Below the pieces are notes generated by a model. It worked only from the letters and a program-made list of their open reading frames with translations, did no database searches and was not told the origin of the DNA. A stretch of 64,000 nt of DNA from Rhodobacteraceae bacterium D3-12 (GTDB lineage: Bacteria; Pseudomonadota; Alphaproteobacteria; Rhodobacterales; Rhodobacteraceae): assembly GCA_025916135.1 (NCBI GenBank), contig CP104793.1:1984001-2048000 (forward strand), given 5' to 3'. Position numbers and translations under genes: made by a program. Below are positions 41,696 to 51,263 of the stretch, one piece after another (the stretch's first letter is position 1; each line of letters begins with the position of its first letter).

Positions 41696-43033
41696 CTAGT
41701 TCAGGTAATCTGACCGCTGCAAGCCATACTTCGCCATCTTCTCGTTCAGCGTGCGGCGTGGCAGGCACAGCTCGTCCATCACATTGGAAATCGACCCCTT
41801 GTGCCGCCGCATCGTGTTGTCGATCAACATCCGCTCGAACGCTTCGACATACTCCTTGAGCGGCTTGCCCTCGGTCGTCATCACCGGCTGCATTTCCTCG
41901 TGATCGCTCATCAAAAGCGAGGTGATCGAACCCGACCCGCGCCGCGATTGCAACACCGCGCGTTCGGCCACATTGATCAACTGGCGCACATTACCGGGCC
42001 ACGGTGCCTGAAGCAGCTGCGCCGCCTCCTGCGCGCTGACCTTGGGCGCGTCACAGCCGTATTCATCGGCAAACTGATCCGCCAACCGCGTGAACAGCGA
42101 CAGGATATCCTCGCCGCGCTGGCGCAACGGCGGCACGGTCATGCGCAACGCCGCCAGCCGGTAAAACAAATCGGGGCGCAGCGCGTCTTCACAGGTCTTA
42201 CCCTGCTCCTGAAGGTTGGAAATCGCGATGATCCGCGTCTCAGGCGGGGTGCCTTCCTCGTTGATAAAGCTCAACAAACGCGCCTGAACCGCATCGGGAA
42301 GCGTCTCGATGTCTTCCAACACAAGCGTGCCGCCACGCGCTTCCTCAACCGCCGGAAGCTGCGTGTCCTCGGCCTGCATCGGCCCAAAAAGCCGCTTGGT
42401 CAGCGCCTCTTCCTCAAGCGCCGAACACGACAGCAAAACGAACTTCTTGCCCGCCCGTGCGCCCACCGCATGCAGCGCATGCGCGACCAAAGTCTTGCCG
42501 GTGCCGGTCTCGCCGTCGATCAACACATGCCCGTCGGCCTGCCCCAGATCGAGGATATCTTCCTTCAAGCGCACCATCGCCGGGCTCTGCCCGATCAGCT
42601 TTTTCATCAATTGCCCGCCGTCGCTCAACTCGCGCCGCAAGGCGCGGTTGTCCAGCACCAGACGGCGCGCATTGGTCGCCTTCTTGGCCAGCTCGGTCAT
42701 CCGGTCGGGGTTAAAAGGCTTTTCAAGGAAATCGAACGCGCCCACGCGCATCGCTTCCACCGCCATCGGCACATCGCCATGGCCGGTGATCATAATCACC
42801 GGCAGCGCGCTGTCTGTGCCCATCAGCTTTTTCAGAAACTGCATCCCGTCCATGCCCGGCATCTTGATGTCGGAAATCACGATCCCCGGATACTCCGGCC
42901 CCAATGCCTTTAACGCATCCTCGGCGCTGGGATAGGTCTCGGTGTCATACCCGCTCAACGCCAGCCACTGGCTGATCGACTGGCGCATATCCTGTTCATC
43001 GTCGATGATGGCAATCTTCATTGCTTTGGCCAT
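41696..43033 (-). CDS. dctD: DctD-type response regulator lacking the GAFTGA loop
   Basis: A 445-residue NtrC-family regulator. The receiver domain has the phospho-acceptor Asp55 (IVISDIKMPG), and the AAA+ domain has Walker A DGETGTGKTLVAHALH and the R-finger region LRPDLFYRLAALRMTVPPLR. The loop that contacts sigma-54 (GAFTGA) is absent: after LTKRLFG the sequence reads PMQAEDTQLPAVEEARGG. The Fis-type helix-turn-helix is at the end (GSISNVMDELCLPRRTLNEK). It lies 36 bases downstream of its dctB-type kinase partner. Without the loop it may work with sigma-70, as known for Rhodobacter capsulatus NtrC, or as a non-activating form. Confidence 0.9.
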   Translation of the reverse strand: MAKAMKIAIIDDEQDMRQSISQWLALSGYDTETYPSAEDALKALGPEYPGIVISDIKMPGMDGMQFLKKLMGTDSALPVIMITGHGDVPMAVEAMRVGAFDFLEKPFNPDRMTELAKKATNARRLVLDNRALRRELSDGGQLMKKLIGQSPAMVRLKEDILDLGQADGHVLIDGETGTGKTLVAHALHAVGARAGKKFVLLSCSALEEEALTKRLFGPMQAEDTQLPAVEEARGGTLVLEDIETLPDAVQARLLSFINEEGTPPETRIIAISNLQEQGKTCEDALRPDLFYRLAALRMTVPPLRQRGEDILSLFTRLADQFADEYGCDAPKVSAQEAAQLLQAPWPGNVRQLINVAERAVLQSRRGSGSITSLLMSDHEEMQPVMTTEGKPLKEYVEAFERMLIDNTMRRHKGSISNVMDELCLPRRTLNEKMAKYGLQRSDYLN

Positions 43034-43069
43034 GATCTTCTTTCCTCCGGTGCCCGCTTGCGCTTCGCC

Positions 43070-44872
43070 CTATTCGGCCGCGCGCGTTTCTTCTTCCAAG
43101 ATAGGAAGCTGCATTTCGAATACAGCCCCCCCAACCGCCGCGTTGCGTGCGGTCAATCTTCCGCCAAGGTCGTTCACGATCCCCGAGGAAATCGCAAGCC
43201 CCAGCCCGACGCCCTCGCCCGGCTGTTTGGTGGTGTAAAATGGCTCGAACAACGTATCGAGATCCTCGATCCCATAGCCGTTGTCGCGCACGCTCAAGGT
43301 CGCCGTCTCTCCGGCGGCGAGCAGTATTTCGATCTGCGGGTCATCCACACCCTGCGTTGCATCCAATGCGTTGCGCAAAAGGTTGATAATCACCTGTTCA
43401 ATCCGCAAGCGGTCGCCCAGCACCATGACTTGTGTATCGGGCACCGTGCGGGTGATCTCGACCTTGCGAAGCTTCAATTGCGGCTCCATCATGCTCAGCG
43501 CGGAAACCAGCGCATCGCTCATGTTTACAGGGGCCAGAACCTCACCGCCTTTGCGCGCATAGGACTTAAGCTGGCGGGTGATCGCGCCCATCCGCTCGAT
43601 CAGATCATCAATCCGCGCAAAGCTCGTCAGCGCCTCGTCCGGGCGCGCGCGCCGCATCAACAGCCGCGCCCCGGCAAGGTATGTTTTCATCGCCGCCAAT
43701 GGCTGGTTCAACTCGTGGCTCACCGCCGCCGACATCTCTCCCAACGCGGCCAGTTTCGAGCTCTGCGCCAGCGTCTGTTCCGCCACTTCAAGCTGGCCTT
43801 GCATCTTCTTACGCTCGGCAATTTCCCGCTGGAGCCGCGCATTCAATGCGCGAAGGTCCGCCGACTCCCGCTGGAAAAAAACCATACGCGACGTGGTCTT
43901 ACGGCTCAGAAAATAAAATGCCAGCGCCAACAGAATGGCGAATCCCATGATTTCAAGCGCAAGGAAGCCGTTCACCTTCTCACGCACCCCGGCATAGGGC
44001 GTGAAACTGGCAATCTTCCAGCCCCGGAACGCCACCCGCCCCTCCATGCGCATCACCGCTTCGCCCTGCACATAGGCATCCGCCGGCAAAACCGACCAAT
44101 TCGCCGTGGTGCGGATCGCCCGCTCAATGGCGCTTTCGACCGGCTCGCGCTGCAACGCGACTTCTTCGGTTAACCCCCGCCAGCGCGGCTCGGTCGCAAG
44201 GATGATCTGCCCGGTGCTGTCGGTCACCAGAACCGCATCCGAAATCCCCGCCCAGGCGCGCTCGAATTTCAGCAGGTTCACCTCGACCACGATCACGCCC
44301 AGCGTTTCGGCCTGATAATCCACCCGCCGCGTATAGGTAAAAGCATAGCCCCCCGACTCGCGCTCGCTCACCGTGAAAATCGTGTTGTTCGAACGTAGCG
44401 CATCGAGGAAATAGGACTGCGGCTTGTGGTTCTCGCCAATGCGCGCGCGATCTGTTGCCGCCACGGTGCGCCCGTCACGATCCAGCAACATCAGAGAGGC
44501 CGCGCCAATCTCTTCCACAAACGACAGCAACCGCTGGGTTGATTGGCTGAAATCGCCCGAATTCAACGCCCCGATCAACGCCGGATCACGGCCCAAAAGC
44601 TGTGGCACAATCGAATTGCGGCGCAATTCGCTGAGCAGGTTGCCGGAATATAGCGCAAGGCGAAGCTCGGCGCGGTTGCGCGTGCTGGCCGTGAACCTGT
44701 CCGTCAAAAGCCGGTTCGTGGTTAAAACCGTCACCACCGCCACCACCACCAGCGCGACCAACGCCAGCCGCGTGCGCCAGCCCAGCGTTTTGGGACGCGT
44801 GCGCGCGCTGCTGGCCGCGATCACCGCGCCTGCGGGTTTGGGGTCTCTGCTGGGTGGGTCGGGTTGCGCCAT
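43070..44872 (-). CDS. dctB: DctB-type sensor histidine kinase
   Basis: A 600-residue kinase with a membrane segment at about 30-50 (LALVALVVVAVVTVLTTN), a ~250-residue periplasmic double-PAS/Cache region containing LMLLDRDGRTVAATDRARIG, and a second membrane segment near 300-325. A coiled region precedes the H-box LGEMSAAVSHELNQPLAAM, and the kinase domain has N-box IINLLRNALDAT and G-box VRDNGYGIED and GEGVGLGLAISSGIV. C4-dicarboxylate sensing is the family role; no dicarboxylate transporter genes lie here to confirm the ligand. It is co-transcribed with the dctD-type gene. Confidence 0.9.
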   Translation of the reverse strand: MAQPDPPSRDPKPAGAVIAASSARTRPKTLGWRTRLALVALVVVAVVTVLTTNRLLTDRFTASTRNRAELRLALYSGNLLSELRRNSIVPQLLGRDPALIGALNSGDFSQSTQRLLSFVEEIGAASLMLLDRDGRTVAATDRARIGENHKPQSYFLDALRSNNTIFTVSERESGGYAFTYTRRVDYQAETLGVIVVEVNLLKFERAWAGISDAVLVTDSTGQIILATEPRWRGLTEEVALQREPVESAIERAIRTTANWSVLPADAYVQGEAVMRMEGRVAFRGWKIASFTPYAGVREKVNGFLALEIMGFAILLALAFYFLSRKTTSRMVFFQRESADLRALNARLQREIAERKKMQGQLEVAEQTLAQSSKLAALGEMSAAVSHELNQPLAAMKTYLAGARLLMRRARPDEALTSFARIDDLIERMGAITRQLKSYARKGGEVLAPVNMSDALVSALSMMEPQLKLRKVEITRTVPDTQVMVLGDRLRIEQVIINLLRNALDATQGVDDPQIEILLAAGETATLSVRDNGYGIEDLDTLFEPFYTTKQPGEGVGLGLAISSGIVNDLGGRLTARNAAVGGAVFEMQLPILEEETRAAE

Positions 44873-45078
44873 GGCGCCAATCTACGCCGCCCTGCGCCCA
44901 CGCTCAAGCGGCGCGCACAGCCCCGCATCCCCCTTGAGCGGAATTTCTGCTCAATCCACAGGCCCTTGGGCCGTTTCCCGCCGACCTCTGCCATGCGCTT
45001 TTCCAAGGACGCGCCCTGAAATTTCGCATAAGCTTGGCAAAACCGTCCGCCACCGCACTCATACAGAAGGCCCCCGCC

Positions 45079-45825
45079 ATGACCATCACACGGCAAGACG
45101 AACTCGACGGACTGAAAGACATCGGTCGCATCCTGGCCAACACGCTTCAGACCATGGCCCGCGCGATGGAACCCGGCATGACCACAGCCGAGCTTGATCA
45201 GATCGGCGCGGATCACCTCGAGCGGCACGGCGCCACCTCTGCTCCCAACAGCACCTACGGCTTTCCCGGTGCCACCTGCATCAGCGTGAACGAAGAAATC
45301 GCCCACGGTATCCCCGGCACGCGCGTCATCGCGCCCGGTGACTTGGTGAACATCGACGTTTCTGCCTCCAAGAACGGGTTTTTTGCCGACACCGGCGCGT
45401 CTTTCCGGGTGCAACCGGTCGCCGCCTCGCTCGACCGCCTGTGCCGCGATGGCAACCGCGCCATGCGCATCGGCATCGCTCAGGTCGGCGCGGGCCGCCC
45501 TCTTGCGGGCATCGGCAACGCCATTGGCCGCTTTGCCAAGTCGCGCGGCTATACGCTGATCCGCAATCTGGCCAGCCACGGTGTCGGGCGCGCCCTGCAT
45601 GAAGAGCCCGGCGAAATCGCCACGTGGCCCAATCGCGACAGGCGTCGCATCGCCAAAGGGCTGGTGCTGACGGTGGAACCCTTCCTGTCGCGCGGCGCGC
45701 TTCTGGCGCGTGATGGCAGCGATGGCTGGACCCTTCTGGCCCAACCCGCCGCGCCGGTGGTGCAATATGAACATACGGTTGTCGCCACCGACAAAGGTGC
45801 CGTGATCGTCACCCTGCCCGGCTAA
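45079..45825 (+). CDS. map: Methionine aminopeptidase, type I
   Basis: A 248-residue metal-dependent aminopeptidase that removes the starting methionine from new proteins. Metal ligands are recognised in NIDVSASKNGFFADTGASF, NLASHGVGRALHEEP (active-site His), LTVEPFLSRG and YEHTVV. The substrate-recognition stretch ISVNEEIAHGIPG is present. The start MTITRQDELDGL has AGAAGG upstream. The FADTGASF segment differs slightly from the usual GDTA-type, so this may be a secondary Map paralogue of the kind common in Rhodobacteraceae. Confidence 0.93.
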   Translation: MTITRQDELDGLKDIGRILANTLQTMARAMEPGMTTAELDQIGADHLERHGATSAPNSTYGFPGATCISVNEEIAHGIPGTRVIAPGDLVNIDVSASKNGFFADTGASFRVQPVAASLDRLCRDGNRAMRIGIAQVGAGRPLAGIGNAIGRFAKSRGYTLIRNLASHGVGRALHEEPGEIATWPNRDRRRIAKGLVLTVEPFLSRGALLARDGSDGWTLLAQPAAPVVQYEHTVVATDKGAVIVTLPG

Positions 45826-45851
45826 CAGCTAACGGAGCGCCGCCTTCAGGC

Positions 45852-46520
45852 TCAGGCCAACGCCATCGCATCCATCAGACCGGCAAACATCGCCGCGCCA
45901 TCGGTGCCGCCGTGGGCGGCTTCGGCCATCCGCTCGGGATGGGGCATCATCCCCAAAACCCGCCGATTGCGGCTGACCACCCCGGCAATATCCGCAACCG
46001 ATCCGTTTGGATTGTTGAGATAGCTGAACGCGATCCGCCCCTCGTCCTGCAACTGGCGCAGTTTCTCGTCGTCGACAAAATAATTGCCGTCGTGATGCGC
46101 GATCGGCACGGTGATCTCCTGCCCGGCCTCATAGCCATTCAGATAAGGCGTGTCACAGGCCTCAACCCTCAGCCCCACGGGCTTGCAGATGTATTTCAAG
46201 TTGGCATTGCGGCGCAGCGCACCGGGCAACAGCCCCGTCTCGGTCAGCACCTGAAACCCGTTACAGATCCCAAGCGCATAACCGCCCTTTTCAACATGCC
46301 CGACAACCGACCGGCAGATCGGCGAATTCGCGGCAATCGCACCACAGCGCAGGTAATCCCCGAACGAAAAGCCACCCGGAATACCGACCACATCCACACC
46401 CTCGGGCAGGCTGGTATCCTTGTGCCACACCATGCTCACCTTCGCCCCCGCGCGCTCGAACGCCACGGCAAGGTCACGGTCACAATTCGATCCCGGAAAA
46501 ACGATAACAGCTGCGTGCAT
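45852..46520 (-). CDS. purQ: Phosphoribosylformylglycinamidine synthase, glutaminase subunit
   Basis: A 222-residue PurQ that supplies ammonia to PurL in purine synthesis. The nucleophile is in LGICNGFQVLTETGLLPGA, the His/Glu partners are in MMPHPERMAE, and the N-terminal VIVFPGSNCDRDL is characteristic. The start MHAAVIVFPG removes a non-conserved extension. It lies 4.5 kb from purS and purC on the same strand, instead of next to purS as is common, with a symporter, usp, an Lrp gene and a dehydrogenase between. Confidence 0.96.
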   Translation of the reverse strand: MHAAVIVFPGSNCDRDLAVAFERAGAKVSMVWHKDTSLPEGVDVVGIPGGFSFGDYLRCGAIAANSPICRSVVGHVEKGGYALGICNGFQVLTETGLLPGALRRNANLKYICKPVGLRVEACDTPYLNGYEAGQEITVPIAHHDGNYFVDDEKLRQLQDEGRIAFSYLNNPNGSVADIAGVVSRNRRVLGMMPHPERMAEAAHGGTDGAAMFAGLMDAMALA

Positions 46521-46680
46521 GGGGCTGGCTCCTTTTCTGCACGACCGGCAAGACATCCCACATCCCCGGCCATGTGCCCCTGATAGGGCCACACCCCCCA
46601 GCAATCAAGCCCGCAATCAAGCCCCGCAAACCGCTCCACAGACGCCAAATTGCGCGCCACCCCCGGCAACCACGGCGCAA

Positions 46681-46718
46681 AAACAAAAAAGACCCCAGCA
46701 GCCTGCGCCGCTGGGGTC
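46681..46718 (-). terminator. Rho-independent terminator of the AGCS symporter gene
   Basis: On the minus strand GACCCCAGC pairs with GCTGGGGTC (perfect 9-bp stem, 46718-46710 with 46699-46691), followed by TTTTTTGTTT. It lies 20 bases past the symporter stop. Confidence 0.94.
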
Positions 46719-46738
46719 CGTCTCTTAATGCTTTTCGC

Positions 46739-48289
46739 TTACTTGAAAGGCTTGATCTCGCCGCTCTTCAGCCGGTCAGAATAGCTGATCAACTCTTTGC
46801 GAACGATCTTCATCAGGAAATACAGCCCGATGATGTTCACAACCGCCATCGCAAAGATCGCAGCATCCGAGAAGTCGATAACCGGACCAAGCGAGGCCGC
46901 CGCACCGATCACCACAAAGACGCAGAAGATCAGCTTGAACACCAACTCCTTGGCCGCGCCTTCACCAAACAGATAGGTCCACGCCTTGAGGCCATAGTAG
47001 CTCCAAGAGATCATCGTCGAGAAGGCAAACAACACAACCGCAATCGCAAGGACATAGGGGAACCAAGAGATCCCCGACCCAAACGCCGCCGAGGTCAGCG
47101 CAACACCGGTGTTGCCATCAACCGTGGCAATCGCCGTGCCCGCATCGTTCAGCAGATAGTTGCCGGTCGCTTCGTCGATGATCAACTGCTGCGAAATCAC
47201 GATGACAAGAGCGGTCATCGTACAGATCACAACCGTATCAATCAGCGGCTCAAGCAGCGACACAAAGCCTTCGGTGATCGGCTCCTTGGTGCGCACAGCC
47301 GAGTGCGCAATCGCAGCCGAGCCAACACCCGCTTCGTTCGAAAACGCCGCCCGTTTGAACCCTTGGATCAGCGCACCAACCATACCACCGGCCACGCCAA
47401 GCCCGGTAAAGGCCCCGGCGAAAATCTGGCCAAAGGCCCAGCCGATCATATCGTAGTTCACGATCAGAATGATCAAAGCCGCACCGACATAGAGGATCCC
47501 CATCAAAGGCACGATCTTCTCGGTCACATTGGCAATCGACTTGATCCCGCCAACGATCACCGCAAACACAACCGCGGCGAATACAACGCCTGTGATCCAG
47601 CCGGGATAATCTCCGACAATGCCCGAAATCTGCGCATGCGCCTGATTGGCTTGGAACATATTGCCCCCGCCAAGCGCGCCGAGAATACAAAAGATCGAGA
47701 ACAGCACAGCAAGGAATTTACCACCGGGCAAGCCCCGCTCCTTGAACCCTTTCGACATGTAATACATCGGACCACCCGACACGGTGCCATCCGGGTATTC
47801 ATTGCGGTATTTCACGCCCAGCGTACATTCCGTGAACTTCGATGCCATGCCCAAAAGCCCGGCAAAGATCATCCAGAAGGTCGCCCCCGGTCCGCCAATC
47901 CCGACGGCCACGGCCACACCGGCAATATTGCCAAGCCCAACAGTCCCCGAAAGCGCGGTCGCAAGCGCCTGAAAGTGGCTGACCTCGCCGGCATCATTGG
48001 GATCAGAATAGTCGCCTTTGACCAAGCGGATCGCGTGTTTGAAAAACCGGAACTGAACGGCGGCGAAATAGATGGTAAACACCGACGCCGCAACAACCAG
48101 CCACAGCACGATCCAAGGGAAACTCGTCCCCGGAAGCGGCGCAAAGATAAAGCTGACAAACGGTCCGGTGACTGTGGCAAAAGCCTCATTCACCTTCGCG
48201 TCGATCCCCTGCGCCTGCTCTTGCGCATAAGCGGCGGGTGCCACAAGGGCTGCGGCCAGCGCCGCGATTGAAAATTTAAGCGATTTCAT
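46739..48289 (-). CDS. Sodium:alanine symporter (AGCS family)
   Basis: A 516-residue inner membrane symporter that takes up alanine or glycine with sodium. It has a short signal-like N-terminus (LKFSIAALAAALVAPAAYA) and at least ten hydrophobic segments. Family signatures are LSGTVGLGNIAGVAVAVGIG, ASKFTECTLGVKYRNEYPDG and RAAFSNEAGVGSAAIAHSAV. The usp gene lies just downstream of its start side (10 bases away, same strand), so usp and this gene form an operon divergent from an Lrp-type regulator that probably controls them. Confidence 0.95.
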   Translation of the reverse strand: MKSLKFSIAALAAALVAPAAYAQEQAQGIDAKVNEAFATVTGPFVSFIFAPLPGTSFPWIVLWLVVAASVFTIYFAAVQFRFFKHAIRLVKGDYSDPNDAGEVSHFQALATALSGTVGLGNIAGVAVAVGIGGPGATFWMIFAGLLGMASKFTECTLGVKYRNEYPDGTVSGGPMYYMSKGFKERGLPGGKFLAVLFSIFCILGALGGGNMFQANQAHAQISGIVGDYPGWITGVVFAAVVFAVIVGGIKSIANVTEKIVPLMGILYVGAALIILIVNYDMIGWAFGQIFAGAFTGLGVAGGMVGALIQGFKRAAFSNEAGVGSAAIAHSAVRTKEPITEGFVSLLEPLIDTVVICTMTALVIVISQQLIIDEATGNYLLNDAGTAIATVDGNTGVALTSAAFGSGISWFPYVLAIAVVLFAFSTMISWSYYGLKAWTYLFGEGAAKELVFKLIFCVFVVIGAAASLGPVIDFSDAAIFAMAVVNIIGLYFLMKIVRKELISYSDRLKSGEIKPFK

Positions 48290-48298
48290 GACTTTCCC

Positions 48299-48736
48299 CT
48301 ATCCAACAACCGTGACCGGCACGTCTGCGTGCATCACAAGGTTCTGTGTGGAACTGCCGAAAAGACGCTTGGTAAACCCGTCATTCGACACCCGGCCAAC
48401 GATGATCTGGCTGGCGCCCTGATCTACGGTGATCCGGTTTAGCGTTTCCGCCACATCGCCGTGCTTGACGATGCCGGTGGCTTTGAACCCAGCCCCCTCA
48501 AGCGACTTCAAGGCCGGCGCAATTACGCGGCTTGTTGCGATTTCAACCTCTTCCTCACGGCGCTTGTGGCGCTGTTCGTTTTCTTCTGCTGTTTGAAAGG
48601 CGAAGGGGGACCAGTTGATGACATAGGCGACAATAAGCTCACAGCCTTCGATCCGGGATGCAAGATCCCGGGCAAAAGCAAGCGTGCGTTCACTTGTCTC
48701 TGTGCCGTCTAGTCCAACCGTTATTTTCACTGTCAT
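48299..48736 (-). CDS. Universal stress protein (UspA family)
   Basis: A 145-residue UspA-fold protein. The N-terminal KITVGLDGTETSERTL starts the fold, and the nucleotide-binding G-2x-G-9x-G(S/T) motif is seen as VGRVSNDGFTKRLFGSSTQN. The start MTVKITVGLDG has no strong ribosome binding site but matches the family start. It precedes the AGCS symporter gene by 9 bases; co-transcription of usp with a transporter suggests it modulates transport, as proposed for other usp-transporter pairs, but this is inference. Confidence 0.93.
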   Translation of the reverse strand: MTVKITVGLDGTETSERTLAFARDLASRIEGCELIVAYVINWSPFAFQTAEENEQRHKRREEEVEIATSRVIAPALKSLEGAGFKATGIVKHGDVAETLNRITVDQGASQIIVGRVSNDGFTKRLFGSSTQNLVMHADVPVTVVG

Positions 48737-48929
48737 TGGTTGGCTCCGTGTTGCGTTTCCTAATAGGCGAATACATCGCTGTATCCCTTTCACGCCGCCG
48801 GACTTTTGTTATAAATTTAGGCGACGATAAAGATCAGCCTAAGTAATAATCACTAGCAATAGGCAATGTTTTGTGAATAAAACGTGGAAAATTCTCTAAG
48901 TTCGGGCAAATTTCTAGGGAAAATCACCA

Positions 48930-49382
48930 GTGGCGAGAGATTTAGACAAAATTGACCTGCGCATCATGCAGGAACTCGAAAAGGACGGGCGACTCCCCAT
49001 TGTTGAACTCGCCCAAAGGGTGAACCTGACAAATACGCCCTGCTCCGAACGCGTCAAACGGCTCGAACGCGAGGGCTATATTCAGGGCTATCGCGCCTTG
49101 CTGAACAAGGACCACCTCGGGCTCGGACAGCGCACCATCGTGCAGGTCTCGCTCGCCGCGTCCTCCACCCAAAACGTGCTGGCCAGCTTCAACGAAGCGG
49201 TCGTGCGTGTGGAGGAGGTTGAAACCTGCCTGATGATCGCCGGAGCCTTTGACTATCTGCTGGTGCTGCGCACCCGCGACATGACCCATTTCCGCAATGT
49301 GCTGGATGACAAGGTCAACAAGCTGCCCGGCATCCTGCAAACCAATTCCTTCGCGGTCATGGAAACGGTCAAGGACGTCTAG
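48930..49382 (+). CDS. Lrp/AsnC family regulator
   Basis: A 150-residue Lrp-type regulator. The helix-turn-helix lies in LPIVELAQRVNLTNTPCSERVKRL (split here; residues about 22-45), followed by the linker and the RAM ligand-binding domain with EEVETCLMIAGAFDYLLVL. The start is GTG. It is divergent from the usp-AGCS symporter unit, and AsnC proteins typically respond to an amino acid, so control of alanine/glycine uptake is likely (inference). The ~190-base AT-rich region between them probably holds the operator. Confidence 0.93.
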   Translation: MARDLDKIDLRIMQELEKDGRLPIVELAQRVNLTNTPCSERVKRLEREGYIQGYRALLNKDHLGLGQRTIVQVSLAASSTQNVLASFNEAVVRVEEVETCLMIAGAFDYLLVLRTRDMTHFRNVLDDKVNKLPGILQTNSFAVMETVKDV

Positions 49383-49393
49383 ACAGCCCGCCG

Positions 49394-50437
49394 CTACCCG
49401 GCGAAATCAGTAATCACCGCCACCCCCGGCGGCGCGGGCCCATCAAAGGCGGCCAATTCGGCGCTGGCCTGCGACAGGCTGATCCGGCGCGTGACCAGAG
49501 GCGACAAATCCACCTGCCCGCCCTCAATCAGGCTCAACAGGCTGGGATAGCGCCACGCCGGCATGCCGCGCGTTCCGAAAAACGCCAATTGCCCGCTGTA
49601 AACCGCATCCATCGGCAGCTGCATACGCACATGCTCTCCGGCGGGCATGCCCACCATCACCATCCGGCCCAGTTTTTTAAGCGACGTCATCGCCGCTACC
49701 ACTGTTGCCTCGATCCCCAACGCCTCAAGCGCCAGATCGGCGCCGCCGCCGGTGACCTCACGCACCGCCGCGGCGGCGTCGCAGGTCGCGGCATTCACCA
49801 CAGCATCCGCGCCCAACTCTCTGGCAAAGCGCAGCTTTTCGTCAACCACATCCACAACCACAACCCGCGCCCCAAGCGCGCGCCCCAGCATCAACGCCGA
49901 AATCCCGACGCCGCCGCCGCCAAACACGGCCAGCCACTCCCCCGCCCGCAACGCCGCCCGCCCGGTCAGCGCATGCCAAGCGGTCGTCACGCGGCACCCC
50001 AATCCCGCCGCAAGCGCGGGCGCAATCCCATCGGGCAGCGCGGTCAGGTTGTGATCGGCAAACGGCACGGCAATCTCTTCGGCAAAGGCGCCGGGAATGG
50101 TGAACCCCGGCACCGCCTGATCGGCACAGATCGTCTGGTTCCCCGCCGCGCAATCCGAACACTGTCCACAGCCGAGGATAAACGGCGCAATCACCCGGTC
50201 TCCGACCTGCCACCGCGTCACCCCCGCGCCCACGGAAATCACCTCGCCGCAGAACTCATGCCCCGGCACATGCGGCAGGCTCACATCCGGGTCCGCCCCA
50301 ACCCATGCGTGCCAATCGCTACGGCACACACCACAGGCCAAGACCTTCAGAACAACCGCGCCCTCCCCGGCCACGGGCGATGGCACCTCGACAATCTCCA
50401 GAGGCGCGCGCCAGTCCGTTATCCGTGCTGCTCTCAT
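49394..50437 (-). CDS. Zinc-dependent alcohol dehydrogenase
   Basis: A 347-residue medium-chain dehydrogenase. The catalytic zinc ligands are in ACGVCRSDWHAW and GHEFCGEVIS; the structural zinc is bound by the four cysteines of LGCGQCSDCAAGNQTICAD. The nucleotide-binding motif is VFGGGGVGISALML, and VVVVDVVDEKL follows with an Asp that suggests NAD(H). The start MRAARITDWRAP is family-like. The next gene upstream is a DUF3592-type membrane protein 47 bases away. The substrate is unknown. Confidence 0.9.
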   Translation of the reverse strand: MRAARITDWRAPLEIVEVPSPVAGEGAVVLKVLACGVCRSDWHAWVGADPDVSLPHVPGHEFCGEVISVGAGVTRWQVGDRVIAPFILGCGQCSDCAAGNQTICADQAVPGFTIPGAFAEEIAVPFADHNLTALPDGIAPALAAGLGCRVTTAWHALTGRAALRAGEWLAVFGGGGVGISALMLGRALGARVVVVDVVDEKLRFARELGADAVVNAATCDAAAAVREVTGGGADLALEALGIEATVVAAMTSLKKLGRMVMVGMPAGEHVRMQLPMDAVYSGQLAFFGTRGMPAWRYPSLLSLIEGGQVDLSPLVTRRISLSQASAELAAFDGPAPPGVAVITDFAG

Positions 50438-50484
50438 CTCTGGCCTCTCCCCCGCAAAAACCGACCGCGCATCCCCCTGCGCGG

Positions 50485-51003
50485 CTATATCTTTACCGCG
50501 CCATAGCGCGAAACCCCGCCCCGCTGCCACCGCCGCACCCGCCGGTGCAGCCACAACGCAGGCAGCAGCAAGACCGCCGTTATCCCCCCGATCACCCAGG
50601 CCACAGCCCAGTTATGCGCCCCCGGCAGGGACACATTCGTCTTATAGCTCGGTTTATAGTAAATCTCGTGCACAGACCCGATCTCGTAATTCCAATCGGG
50701 ATGCGACATGCCGGTGCTCGCTTCGATCATCTCTCCGGGGGCGAACTCATAGCGAAACACCGGGCTGTAATTCAGCACCCCACGGTCAAACACGGTCTCC
50801 CCCTCAAAGGTATAGACCCGCACAACCTCGCCCTGCCCGACAACCGTGCCCTGCAGACGCCAACCCGCCTCGCCCACCATCGCCACGGTGCCCAAAGCGA
50901 ACACCCCCGGCAACAGCCAGACAAGCAACCAAACCCGCCACGAAACAATCCGCTCCCCAGCCGCCGTTTCCTCAAACAGAAATGGACGACTAAAGAGAAA
51001 CAT
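50485..51003 (-). CDS. DUF3592-type membrane protein
   Basis: A 172-residue protein with two hydrophobic segments (VWLLVWLLPGVFALGTVAMV and AVAWVIGGITAVLLLPALWL) flanking a ~90-residue extracytoplasmic region with GTVVGQGEVVRVYTF and FRYEFAPGEMIEAS. This arrangement is that of DUF3592 proteins, whose function is unknown. It starts within the stop of purS (TGATG, one-base overlap), so it is translated in the same operon, but no link to purine synthesis is visible. Confidence 0.82.
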   Translation of the reverse strand: MFLFSRPFLFEETAAGERIVSWRVWLLVWLLPGVFALGTVAMVGEAGWRLQGTVVGQGEVVRVYTFEGETVFDRGVLNYSPVFRYEFAPGEMIEASTGMSHPDWNYEIGSVHEIYYKPSYKTNVSLPGAHNWAVAWVIGGITAVLLLPALWLHRRVRRWQRGGVSRYGAVKI

Positions 51004-51230
51004 CAGATCTCGATCCGGTAGCTTTCGATTACCGTATTGGCCAACAGCTTCTCGCACATGTCCTTAACGGTCGCCTCGCTGGTGCCCTCGGCCAGATCCA
51101 GCTCGATCACCTTGCCCTGACGCACGCCATCAACGCCGTCAAACCCAAGTGCGCCCAACGCATGTTTGACCGCCGCACCCTGCGGGTCCAGCACCCCATC
51201 CTTCAACATTACATAAACCTTGGCTTTCAT
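51003..51230 (-). CDS. purS: Phosphoribosylformylglycinamidine synthase subunit PurS
   Basis: A 75-residue PurS, the small subunit that helps assemble PurL and PurQ. The family pattern is KAKVYVMLKDGVLDPQGAAV and VRQGKVIELDL, with KDMCEKLLANTVIESYRIEI at the end. It lies 92 bases downstream of purC, and purQ is separated from it by 4.5 kb. Confidence 0.96.
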   Translation of the reverse strand: MKAKVYVMLKDGVLDPQGAAVKHALGALGFDGVDGVRQGKVIELDLAEGTSEATVKDMCEKLLANTVIESYRIEI

Positions 51231-51263
51231 CGCCCGTCCCCCGGTTCATTTCCTGGCGCGCCA

